From: an uncultured Glaciecola sp.
Lineage (GTDB): Bacteria > Pseudomonadota > Gammaproteobacteria > Enterobacterales > Alteromonadaceae
Direction: 5' to 3'
Length of the DNA: 64,000 nt
Assembly (NCBI RefSeq): GCF_937770335.1
Contig: NZ_CALJHY010000007.1
Coordinates: forward strand, 310,001 to 374,000
The position numbers and the translations under genes are program-made. The notes beneath the pieces are model-generated. The model did no database searches, was not told the origin of the DNA, and saw nothing but the letters and a program-made list of their open reading frames with translations. How positions within the stretch are numbered: the stretch's first letter is position 1; every line of letters starts with the position of its first letter. Below, one piece after another: positions 8,466 to 16,629 of the stretch.

Positions 8466-9173
8466 TTACTGTTCACGACCATTTGATTCATCAACGTCTT
8501 GCCTTGCTTGCGTTAATGCAGTAGCAATAATGCCAGTGGGGACCGCTACCAGCCCAAGACCTATCATCAATACAAAAAACGTGAATAATCGCCCTCCGTG
8601 AGTTATTGGATACATATCACCATATCCCACAGTCGTGAAGCTCGTCACTGCCCACCATAGGCTATCCAATAGAGATGTGAATACTTGAGGCTGTGCTGAG
8701 TGCTCAAAATGAAATATACCGACTGCCGAAAGAAACAGCATAATAACGCTAGCAAAAACATATACTATCAATTCTTCTTTAGCGATAAATAGTGCTCTAT
8801 TGAAACGATTTATGGCCTTGCTGTATCTGGCTAATTTTAATAGCCTTATTAACCTAAGTAGTCTGAATAACCGAAGACTTCTAAGATCAACTCCCAGTGC
8901 TATGTAGAATGGCAGGATGGCTAACAGGTCTATGATCCCATAAAAACTAAAGGCGAATTTAAGCTTTTTAGGAGTACTTATTACTCGATAAATATATTCA
9001 AGCGTAAAAAGAACGACAAAAAAATATTCAGCGTATCTGAGTAACTGTTTGGACTCAGGAGATAGATTGGGTATTGTTTCTATCGCAAATGCCATAACAG
9101 AAAGTACAATTAAACCTGCTATTATAGAAGCGCTGACTGGTCTATCTAAGATGTTAGTTGTCGTCGTTTTCAT
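8466..9173 (-). CDS. Voltage-gated-type potassium channel (ion transporter family)
   Basis: A 235-residue six-span channel subunit. It has hydrophobic segments S1-S3, an arginine-rich S4 (LRSLRLFRLLRLIRLLKLAR, about residues 96-115), a pore loop with the selectivity filter TTVGYGDMYP (about residue 180) and a final S6 helix. It matches the KvAP-like bacterial Ion_trans family and would form a tetramer in the inner membrane. There is no cytoplasmic RCK or cyclic-nucleotide domain. Transcribed alone; its start is an ATG. Confidence 0.9.
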   Translation of the reverse strand: MKTTTTNILDRPVSASIIAGLIVLSVMAFAIETIPNLSPESKQLLRYAEYFFVVLFTLEYIYRVISTPKKLKFAFSFYGIIDLLAILPFYIALGVDLRSLRLFRLLRLIRLLKLARYSKAINRFNRALFIAKEELIVYVFASVIMLFLSAVGIFHFEHSAQPQVFTSLLDSLWWAVTSFTTVGYGDMYPITHGGRLFTFFVLMIGLGLVAVPTGIIATALTQARQDVDESNGREQ

Positions 9174-9222
9174 CTTGGCCTTCTATTTAGGTTTTATGCC
9201 ATCTTATTAATTGTGGATTTTC

Positions 9223-10470
9223 TTAAATGAATTCTGTGGCTTCAGTCACGTCAATATCTACTTCTTTTATGCTTTCAATGACCTTTTTTGGAGCTATTTT
9301 GAAAAACTCCTTCCTCATATTGACGCGATTGACGCGCTCTTTTTCAAACTTTTTATGTAACGTAGACTCAAGGTTGGGTGCGTCCTCACAATAAAACATT
9401 CCATGGATATTGAAAGTGTCTGGGACTGAAGCATCGGCCAACTCACTAACACGGTCGAGAGGGTTTGCCCTGCGGGTCATACCTATTTTAATAATGTCAT
9501 CACCGAACGACAGTGGATTGCTGATAATGTAAACGTACCCAGCCCTGGTTAGCTGCGCAAGAGACATAGCTCTCTGCTCTCGCGTTTTTAAGGCCTCTAA
9601 CTCTTCTTGGTGTGCCAACAGTAATGCTTTTTGTTCTTCCGTTGCGTCAGCAATTTTTTCTAATTCCTTAGCTATAAGCGTTTCCATGATTTCTCGTTCA
9701 CGCTTAGCCTTTTCTAAAGCTGCTTGAATTTTAGCTTCTTCGCGTATCGCTTCGCGCTCAATTTTTGCTTCTTCTCGCTCTGTTTCTTTAATGTCATTTT
9801 TCAGTTGTTGCACTTCATATGTCAATTTTAACTCTTTAATCTTAATTTCACGATATAGCATTTGTAGCTGCGTTTGGATTGTTTTACCTTTGTCGTTAAT
9901 ATCATTAAAAGTGGCTTTTACTCTATCAATGAGCCGATTAATGTTATGCCAATCAACAGTGGCTATAGCCGCCTTAATCTCATTGTCAAAACACCTTATT
10001 CTCAGTTTGATTTCTCGATTGATTAATTTATTAGCTTCAGATTTTTTTCCATTAACGGTAAGTTCGCCCGCTAAACCGCAGATGCACGCTTTTTTCGCTT
10101 TAATTAATGTTTTGGCTCTTTCTTTTACAACAGCCAGCTCTGATTCAAGAGCAGATAGTTTGCTGGTACCGGTCTCTCGACTGTAGAGTTTGTCATCAAC
10201 AGTACCAATGCCGATATTGTGTTGTCTGAGAAGGATTTTGTGGGCTTTTCGCAATCTTATCTCGCTTTGATATTGGTCCTGCATGTTCTTATATTGCTGC
10301 CGAACTTTGGATACGTTCACTTCATTGGCATCAAGCGCTTTAAACCATTCACTTAGCTCTAAGAATTCAGGCATGATGCTTTTCTGTTTATTTTTCATGA
10401 GTAGCATCAATAAACCCCCTAAGATAAGCAATGAGGCAGGCATAAAAAGTAGTAATGTATTGGTATCCAT
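9223..10470 (-). CDS. DUF4041 / T5orf172 (GIY-YIG-like) coiled-coil protein, second of a tandem pair
   Basis: A 415-residue protein: a single N-terminal membrane span (residues 5-24), a long charged coiled coil (~60-310), then a C-terminal T5orf172/MUG113 domain. That domain reads GYVYIISNPLSFGDDIIKIG, MTRRANPLDRVSEL, LHKKFEKERVNR and RKEFF. Its GYVYI and IKIG elements, Arg, His and Glu correspond to the GIY-YIG nuclease fold. Its ATG follows directly after the stop of its paralogue. The family is known from phages and prophages with uncertain function. A DNA-cleaving, membrane-tethered role is plausible but inferred. Confidence 0.8.
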   Translation of the reverse strand: MDTNTLLLFMPASLLILGGLLMLLMKNKQKSIMPEFLELSEWFKALDANEVNVSKVRQQYKNMQDQYQSEIRLRKAHKILLRQHNIGIGTVDDKLYSRETGTSKLSALESELAVVKERAKTLIKAKKACICGLAGELTVNGKKSEANKLINREIKLRIRCFDNEIKAAIATVDWHNINRLIDRVKATFNDINDKGKTIQTQLQMLYREIKIKELKLTYEVQQLKNDIKETEREEAKIEREAIREEAKIQAALEKAKREREIMETLIAKELEKIADATEEQKALLLAHQEELEALKTREQRAMSLAQLTRAGYVYIISNPLSFGDDIIKIGMTRRANPLDRVSELADASVPDTFNIHGMFYCEDAPNLESTLHKKFEKERVNRVNMRKEFFKIAPKKVIESIKEVDIDVTEATEFI

Positions 10471-11817
10471 TTATATGCTCTCCGGTAAGGCTATTTCATT
10501 GTCTTCTTTAGTTTCTTGCCTTTGTTTTTCTTCTGCTGCGATTATTAGCATGCTTTCGTCATATTCTTTTGCTTCGACATTAAAGTACCAATCACTTTCT
10601 ATCGACATTGCTTCCATCGCTTTTTTGACTTCATCAACCTCTACCCTGAAAAACTCTTTACGTTCATTTTCCACATTGACTCTTCTATCATTGAACTTAG
10701 CGTGCAATGCCTTTTCAACGCTTGGCGCATTATCAACATAGGCGAGCGTATGCACACCAAATTTGAACGGCACGCTTGCATCTCCCAGCTCATTAACGCG
10801 ATCCATTGGTTCAAGTCTGCGCGTCATACCAATTTTTAAAACACCTTTGCCGAAGCTTCCGCGATTGGAGATAACGTAGACATAACCTGAGCGTGTAATT
10901 TGTGCTTGGGAGGTTGCTCTAGTTAGCTTTTCCTCGAGTTTTGCTTTCTCAGCCGTTATTTTGTCGATCATCTTCATGATGTTAGCCAGTTCTGTACCGG
11001 CTAATTTTTCAGCTTTTGCTTGCGCTTTTTTTAACTCACTGTCTCTGACTGAGATGGCGTCATCTAGTGCCTCGGTGTCTATACTATTTTGCTTATTTTG
11101 CTCTCTTATTTCTTGTTGTTCTCGTTTTCTTGCAGCTTTCTTATCATCTTTATGAATAAGCTCTTTATGCCATGCGATTAATTCATTTATTTTAAGTTGA
11201 ACATACTGTTGTGTAATTTTGACGTTTGCTGTCTCACCGAGTCGTGATAATTGATCTTCCAATTTTAAAAGCTTTTCGCGGGCTGTATCAATTTTGTTCA
11301 CTCGCATCTGTTTTCGGATGACTTCAAAATCATCGTTAAATGCTTTTAGCAGTAATGTTTGATAATCATTAACCATTCTCGTCCCTTCGCGCTCGTCGTC
11401 GAACCAGGTCCAACTGGTCAATGCTTGTGTAGCCTTTCGATTCTTGATTAATTTGTACTGATCGTTTCTATGAGCAATAACGCTGTCTTTCAGTGCTTCG
11501 CTATCGACAATATTGAATACGGGCGGGACTAGGCCTGCTGATATGTGAGCTGTTTCACCTTCTAATACTTTCACCTGCGCCTTTATTTGGTCAAGAAAGG
11601 GGATTCCTTTTTCTATCTTTCCCAGTAGAAGCGATTTTTCATCATCCAAAAACCTCATTAGTTCGTCGATTGAATGTAATTGGAGCTGTTTTTTCTTTTT
11701 CTTAATGAAATCCGTCTTAGTTTTATAATCCCTCCATTTCTTCAATGAAATGATGATAAAAACGATCCCTAAAAACGACAAAACTACTTGAATAGCGGCT
11801 ACAACTTGATCTGGCAT
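10471..11817 (-). CDS. DUF4041 / T5orf172 (GIY-YIG-like) coiled-coil protein, first of a tandem pair
   Basis: A 448-residue paralogue of the next gene with the same order of parts. It has an N-terminal membrane span (residues 8-25), a DUF4041-like region (FNIVDSEALKDSVIAHRNDQ ... SWTWFDDEREGTRMVNDYQT) and a coiled coil. The C-terminal T5orf172 domain reads GYVYVISNRGSFGKGVLKIG, MTRRLEPMDRVNEL, LHAKFNDRRVNV and RKEFF. An acidic ~40-residue tail follows. The downstream gene starts on the base after its stop, so both are made from one message. Two clearly diverged copies suggest a hetero-oligomer rather than a recent duplication (inference). Confidence 0.82.
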   Translation of the reverse strand: MPDQVVAAIQVVLSFLGIVFIIISLKKWRDYKTKTDFIKKKKKQLQLHSIDELMRFLDDEKSLLLGKIEKGIPFLDQIKAQVKVLEGETAHISAGLVPPVFNIVDSEALKDSVIAHRNDQYKLIKNRKATQALTSWTWFDDEREGTRMVNDYQTLLLKAFNDDFEVIRKQMRVNKIDTAREKLLKLEDQLSRLGETANVKITQQYVQLKINELIAWHKELIHKDDKKAARKREQQEIREQNKQNSIDTEALDDAISVRDSELKKAQAKAEKLAGTELANIMKMIDKITAEKAKLEEKLTRATSQAQITRSGYVYVISNRGSFGKGVLKIGMTRRLEPMDRVNELGDASVPFKFGVHTLAYVDNAPSVEKALHAKFNDRRVNVENERKEFFRVEVDEVKKAMEAMSIESDWYFNVEAKEYDESMLIIAAEEKQRQETKEDNEIALPESI

Positions 11818-12005
11818 GATTACCTCCTTTTAATCCTAAAATGTCCTAATGCTGCTTTTGTTTGATTCCTTTGATTGGTAAATGGGAATAACAAAACAAG
11901 AAAGTTAGTTGGTACATTGATCTTCCTGATCGTAAAAATTACGAAGTTGAGTATAGATAAGCTCTAAATCATATTCAATGTATTGTCATTCAAAGTTTGA
12001 GTCAA
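11818..12005. other. Intergenic, promoter side of the DUF4041 pair
   Basis: Short AT-rich spacer upstream of the DUF4041 operon. I see an SD-like AGGAGG before the start (11822-11827 on the minus strand) and nothing else identifiable. Confidence 0.4.
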
Positions 12006-12110
12006 GTTGCTAGACAACTAAACGAAAGGCTGAGAAAAGCGTTAGACTATGAGACACCAGCAGAGAGATTTAATCAATATGTTGCGTCAACTTGTCATTG
12101 CCCGTCCTAG
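12006..12110 (+). pseudogene. IS30-family transposase C-terminal remnant
   Basis: A short plus-strand frame ending at TAG 12108-12110 reads VARQLNERLRKALDYETPAE and then RFNQYVAST. This matches the conserved end of IS30-family transposases (LNERPRKTLxYETPAERFN). Nothing upstream continues the match, so only the last ~35 codons survive. Confidence 0.75.
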
Positions 12111-12971
12111 AAAATCATTAAACCCCTGCTCTTACTAGGCAGATGATTTATTTTTAACTATCTGTTTCAATTTATTATATTTATTGAAATAATGTAAACC
12201 ACAAATAAGACGTATAACTGATTTATCGGTGAGATTTTCGTAAAAAGCTTTTCCTAAATCTTCATTTTCAAGGCAAAGTGTCTACCTATTTAGGTGAACA
12301 ACAAAACAGCAAAATACACTTACGTTTAGTCGTTTTTGATCCAAGTCACTCCACATAACGTTTTGCGATATTTTCTTTTCTGACTACCACTTCAATATTG
12401 GTACCACTATCAACCCCAATGAATCTATCCGCGGGGCGCTTTGCCAATTTGTGGTGTTTTTGGGGGGGGATCCAAATCTACCTACACAAAATAGTGATGC
12501 TCAGGCTCGTCGCAGTTCAAGCATTGATTTATCCTAACCAGACTAACACACAATATAGTTTGGTTCTGATGGCAACTCCAAACCTGCTAAACAGTGATTT
12601 ATTTAACCGCACCACCATTTGTCTAAAAGATACACGGCTAAAGATGACCCTTCTACCCGTTTTTTATACCATTTTTGTATAATGATTAATGATAACCTTT
12701 AATTTTGGAATAGCGTTCTTCATTGACTTTTTGAATAAATATTTTCGCAATTAACTTTTTTACAGCTTTTCACCTTATTGCCTTTCCAAATAAACTAGGG
12801 ATGTGATTTTCGTAAATATTTTAAAAATTTAACTTATTTGCTTAACGACTATCTTTTTGTACGTATCCTTCAAAAGTCATACTTAAATGTTTGAAAAAAT
12901 CGACATACTGACTAATTGATTTTTATTGGCTATATTTTAAGCCATTGATAATAATAAGTTACGATAGACAA
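12111..12971. other. Presumed tnsA-side end region of the Tn7-like element
   Basis: About 860 bases of non-coding sequence between the IS30 remnant and tnsA, where the tnsA-proximal end of a Tn7-like transposon is expected. A short motif close to ATTTTCGTAAAT recurs in one orientation (about 12231, 12668, 12742, 12807 and 12852), resembling repeated TnsB-binding sites. I could not pin down the terminal TGT or a target duplication. Confidence 0.35.
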
Positions 12972-13631
12972 ATGAACAATATTGACCATAAAAGTCACCT
13001 ACAAAGAAGAATCAAACGAAAAGGGCCTATTTTCCTGAAAGGCTACTTTTCCTCTAACAAAAATAAAAAGCCATTGTTTTTTGAGTCATATTTAGAGTTA
13101 GCTGCCCTTCTTCACTTTGAGTATGACTCAAATATTACATTTATTGATTCGCAACCCCATTCTATAACATATACCTTCGGGCGAAAAAAATTATTGTATA
13201 CACCAGATATTTTAGTGATGACGGTGGATAAAACAAAAAAGTACGTTGAGGTAAAGCCGAGTAAAAAGCTGAAACAAGATAGGAATAGCGCTAAATTCAG
13301 TACTATCGAGGCGGTATACCAAAAACTCGGGAGGGAGTTTGATACATTCAGCGAGCTTGATATTCCTAAGGTGCGCCTCAAGAACCTAGAACTACTATTC
13401 CATGGCGCAAGCGCTTGTCATCAAGCCCAGTCTGCCATTGATACCGCGCTCTGCGTCATTCGCTCTGCTACTACTGTGCGCGAGGCGCACGAAAGACTTA
13501 TCGATAAAAACTTGAATGGAAACATGCTCCATTATTTACTGTTTATGCAATATTTAACGATAGAGCTTGATGTGCATATCACTGACAACTCACCAATTGA
13601 ATTAAACGTTTACGGTCAAGGACTTCATTAA
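12972..13631 (+). CDS. tnsA: TnsA-like transposition endonuclease
   Basis: A 219-residue protein with the TnsA restriction-endonuclease-like catalytic layout: FFESYLELAA (Glu38), YTPDILV (Asp79) and YVEVKPSKK (Glu93/Lys95). In Tn7, TnsA nicks the 5' ends of the element so that it moves by cut-and-paste (family knowledge). I chose the ATG at 12972 over the TTG at 12945 because the family N-terminus begins near this point. The gene ends with TAATG, so the last A of its stop starts tnsB. A helix-rich C-terminal part (LERLI..NLNG-like) would contact TnsC. Confidence 0.88.
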   Translation: MNNIDHKSHLQRRIKRKGPIFLKGYFSSNKNKKPLFFESYLELAALLHFEYDSNITFIDSQPHSITYTFGRKKLLYTPDILVMTVDKTKKYVEVKPSKKLKQDRNSAKFSTIEAVYQKLGREFDTFSELDIPKVRLKNLELLFHGASACHQAQSAIDTALCVIRSATTVREAHERLIDKNLNGNMLHYLLFMQYLTIELDVHITDNSPIELNVYGQGLH

Positions 13632-15691
13632 TGGGTGTCATAACAGTAGCAAACCTAAAGTTCCATAAAGGCCAAGTATTTCGTCGCCAAGATAATTATT
13701 TTTACATAGAAGCGGTTGAACAAAAACAGCCTCACGATATTCTGTTTTGTTGCCACTATGATATAGCTAATAAAAAACCCGTAATTAGTGGTATAGCCGA
13801 ACGTGTTAATTCCAACGAGTTAAGCCACTCAATTTACCACAGTGACGCGCAGCTAATTGACCTCTCCTCTGCCATGCAAGAGGCAATATCGCCGACAGAG
13901 CAACAACAAACTCAAATAAATATGTGGTTAGTATTTATACATGAACTGTTATCTGTCAGCGGAGGACGTCTGTCACGTGCGGTTAAAGATATTGAGGCCG
14001 CTAAACGCAAGGTTACTTGGTCAGATCACAATTATCACATTCCTAGCAACTCGACATGCCAGATGCGTGTCAAGGAATATGACGAGAGCCAAAATGACCC
14101 TCGTGCGCTGTGCCCTAAAGGCTATCATGCAATGGAGGGAGCTTCTCGTTTATCGCCTTTGACAGAAGATTTGATACTCATATTCATTGTTGACGAATAT
14201 CTAGTCATTAAATCCAAAGAAAAAACAAATATATTACAGATCTATCGTAATTTTGCATCAGAATGGAAATCCCTAAACAAAGCGCAACCTACGCTTTATC
14301 CTACACTGCCGTGCAAGCAAACTTTCTACAAGCGGATACAAAGTCAAGATCGTTTTCTGGTCGCAACCAAACGGTTAAATAAAAAGGAAAAAACAAAACT
14401 TATAAAGCAGCGCCATACAAGTTTTATTGTTGACCGCATTTTAGAAAGAGTGGAACTAGATGCAATCCATATCGGCATGGGCATCATCACAGAAAACGCC
14501 AATACAAGACTGCCCAAAAGAACATATCGCGGTAGGATTGTCTTGATGATGGCAATCGATGTTTATTCACGAGCTATTATCGGTTACTCTTACCACATTG
14601 CTCCAAAGCCCGGAGAAAGCACTGACTTGGCAGTTGAGTGCTTTAAAACTATCATTATGCCAAAGGCACATGCGAACTGGCCGATGTACGGTAAACCACA
14701 GGCTTTGGTGACGGATGCGACAACAAGTTCGACAGGAAACGTTTTCCCCAGTGTAGTTCAATCAGTAGGGACTAATTACGTTACAAATCCCCGAGGCGAG
14801 CCTTGGAAAAAGCCCTTTATAGAACGATTTTTCTCAACCTTGAGAACTGACTTCCTAAGCCAATTTGATACCTACCTCGGGAGTAAACAATACAAGAATC
14901 ATGATCATTTAAATAATAATGACTCAGTAGAGGCTAATGTTATGGATCATAAATCCAAACATTGCTTCACCGAAGCAGAGTTCGTTGAGCACTTAGAGGA
15001 TTATATTGTCAATTACTATCACAATAATCCGCATAGGGGATTATTAGGAAAAACCCCACTTGAAGTATGGAATGAGTCGAATTCAGAATCTTCATTACAT
15101 CACGTTACTTTGCCTCCCGACCATCCAGCGCTAAAAAAGCTTGGACTACTCAGCACTAATAAGACAATTAATCCAGACGGATACGTTCGATTTAACAATG
15201 AGACGTATGCGTCTCCAGAGCTTAAAAAAGCATACGGAGGTGGGATTGATAAAATTGATATTTATTATTCACGTGTCAATGCTAGTTATATTAGTTTTGA
15301 AAATAAAGGCTGGCACATAGCTGGACTGTGTGAAACCAATTATACCCCCTCAGATTCTTTGCAACGCTCAGCACTCGAAGATGCCAGAAAAGGATATGGG
15401 GCGGATAATTCAACCGCGACCGAGCGTAAAAATTTCAAAGCTAACTCTTCAAAAGCGGCGAAATCTTCTCAAAAGGTAGCCAAGGTCACAGCGTCTCATC
15501 GTAAAACATCAAAAGCCATAGACACAGACCTTGAAGATGCCAAGCAACAACTTGTTAATGCTGAAGAGCACACGATGCAGGATGGGGTTAATCACATTAA
15601 AATAGCTGAAAATCCGGATAGAGTTACCCAGAGAGAGCAATCAGATACGACGGAGCATTCGCATAAAGGAAAGATAGGGAGAAGGTTGTGA
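13631..15691 (+). CDS. tnsB: TnsB-like DDE transposase
   Basis: A 686-residue Mu/TnsB-type transposase. The catalytic triad can be placed at Asp277 (ELDAIHIG), Asp362 (LVTDATTSS) and Glu398 (KPFIERFFS), close to the D273/D361/E396 numbering known for Tn7 TnsB. AIDVYSRAIIGYSYHIA lies between the first two. Helix-turn-helix DNA-binding regions precede the core, and the last ~80 residues are a charged, Lys/Ser-rich tail like those that bind TnsC. It would cut and join the 3' ends. The gene overlaps tnsA (TAATG) and tnsC (GTGA). Confidence 0.92.
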   Translation: MGVITVANLKFHKGQVFRRQDNYFYIEAVEQKQPHDILFCCHYDIANKKPVISGIAERVNSNELSHSIYHSDAQLIDLSSAMQEAISPTEQQQTQINMWLVFIHELLSVSGGRLSRAVKDIEAAKRKVTWSDHNYHIPSNSTCQMRVKEYDESQNDPRALCPKGYHAMEGASRLSPLTEDLILIFIVDEYLVIKSKEKTNILQIYRNFASEWKSLNKAQPTLYPTLPCKQTFYKRIQSQDRFLVATKRLNKKEKTKLIKQRHTSFIVDRILERVELDAIHIGMGIITENANTRLPKRTYRGRIVLMMAIDVYSRAIIGYSYHIAPKPGESTDLAVECFKTIIMPKAHANWPMYGKPQALVTDATTSSTGNVFPSVVQSVGTNYVTNPRGEPWKKPFIERFFSTLRTDFLSQFDTYLGSKQYKNHDHLNNNDSVEANVMDHKSKHCFTEAEFVEHLEDYIVNYYHNNPHRGLLGKTPLEVWNESNSESSLHHVTLPPDHPALKKLGLLSTNKTINPDGYVRFNNETYASPELKKAYGGGIDKIDIYYSRVNASYISFENKGWHIAGLCETNYTPSDSLQRSALEDARKGYGADNSTATERKNFKANSSKAAKSSQKVAKVTASHRKTSKAIDTDLEDAKQQLVNAEEHTMQDGVNHIKIAENPDRVTQREQSDTTEHSHKGKIGRRL

Positions 15692-16629
15692 CAAGTCTTA
15701 GCAATCAATTAACTCTCCTCGAAGAACTTGTCGTTGAGCAAGGCTCTTTGATTAAAGATCTCGCTACTTTGCAACTCGAATTGCGCAAAACCCTTTATTC
15801 AAAGAATACTGGATATGCCGTTATTATAAATGGTGATGCCGGAACAGGCAAAACCACATTGGTAAAAAAGTTTAAGGAGAATGCAGAACAACACCTAGTA
15901 GATATGAAAGAGACAGCTGACATTGTTTATTTGGAGACACCAGCAAACCCTGTTGGAAAAGATTTGTATGTGGCGTTGCTTGAGGCATTGGGCACGCCCT
16001 GCAAAAGCATGAAAAAGATAGAAAGTCTCACGGAGCGCGAGCAAAAAAGAGAAATTATAGAGATTATTAAAAATAGAAATATTCGATTACTAATCCTCGA
16101 CGAGTTTCAGCACGCCACTGAAAAGCTAGGTGATAAAAAAATGCGCATAACAAGTGATTTTTTAAAAGCGATTATTAATACATTTCCAATTTTGCTTATT
16201 TTTGCTGGAACAGAAGAAGTTAAAAAACTGTTAGATAATGAACAATTTGAGTCACGGACTTCGATAATTAATAAACAAGCTATTAATATAAATTGTGAAA
16301 AGCAATATGTAGAATATGCCAATTATCTTCTTACCATTCAGAGTCATCTTGAACTAAAGGATATTGAATTAAACACACACAATTATGCGCTTCCTATTTT
16401 CTATGAATCAAGAGGCGATTTGCGGGTCATAACAGATATTATCCAAACGGCCTTAATGGAGGCTGATACGAAAGAAAGTTCTTCATTGCGCAGACGTCAC
16501 TTCATTGACTCTTGGAAACCTAGGTTTCGACCTCAAACAGGTGCAAAAGTACCGTTTAAAGGGAACCCATGGAAGAAACAGACCAAACAACTAATGAATG
16601 CTTTGAATATCAATTATGACATCAATTAA
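15688..16629 (+). CDS. tnsC: TnsC-like AAA+ transposition regulator
   Basis: A 313-residue AAA+ ATPase. The Walker A is GDAGTGKTT (residues 49-57), the Walker B is LLILDEF (133-139), and sensor-like FAGTEE comes near residue 176. In Tn7-like systems TnsC polymerises on DNA at the chosen target and recruits the TnsAB transposase. The start is a GTG that overlaps the tnsB stop by 4 bases. Its end overlaps the start of tniQ by 14 bases, so the whole operon is tightly coupled. At ~310 residues it is closer in size to TniB-type ATPases than to the larger Tn7 TnsC. Confidence 0.9.
   Translation: MTSLSNQLTLLEELVVEQGSLIKDLATLQLELRKTLYSKNTGYAVIINGDAGTGKTTLVKKFKENAEQHLVDMKETADIVYLETPANPVGKDLYVALLEALGTPCKSMKKIESLTEREQKREIIEIIKNRNIRLLILDEFQHATEKLGDKKMRITSDFLKAIINTFPILLIFAGTEEVKKLLDNEQFESRTSIINKQAININCEKQYVEYANYLLTIQSHLELKDIELNTHNYALPIFYESRGDLRVITDIIQTALMEADTKESSSLRRRHFIDSWKPRFRPQTGAKVPFKGNPWKKQTKQLMNALNINYDIN

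Noticed and set aside
12398-12682. 94-codon plus-strand frame upstream of tnsA
   Set aside because: No ribosome site, no family resemblance, and it overlaps the presumed transposon end region.
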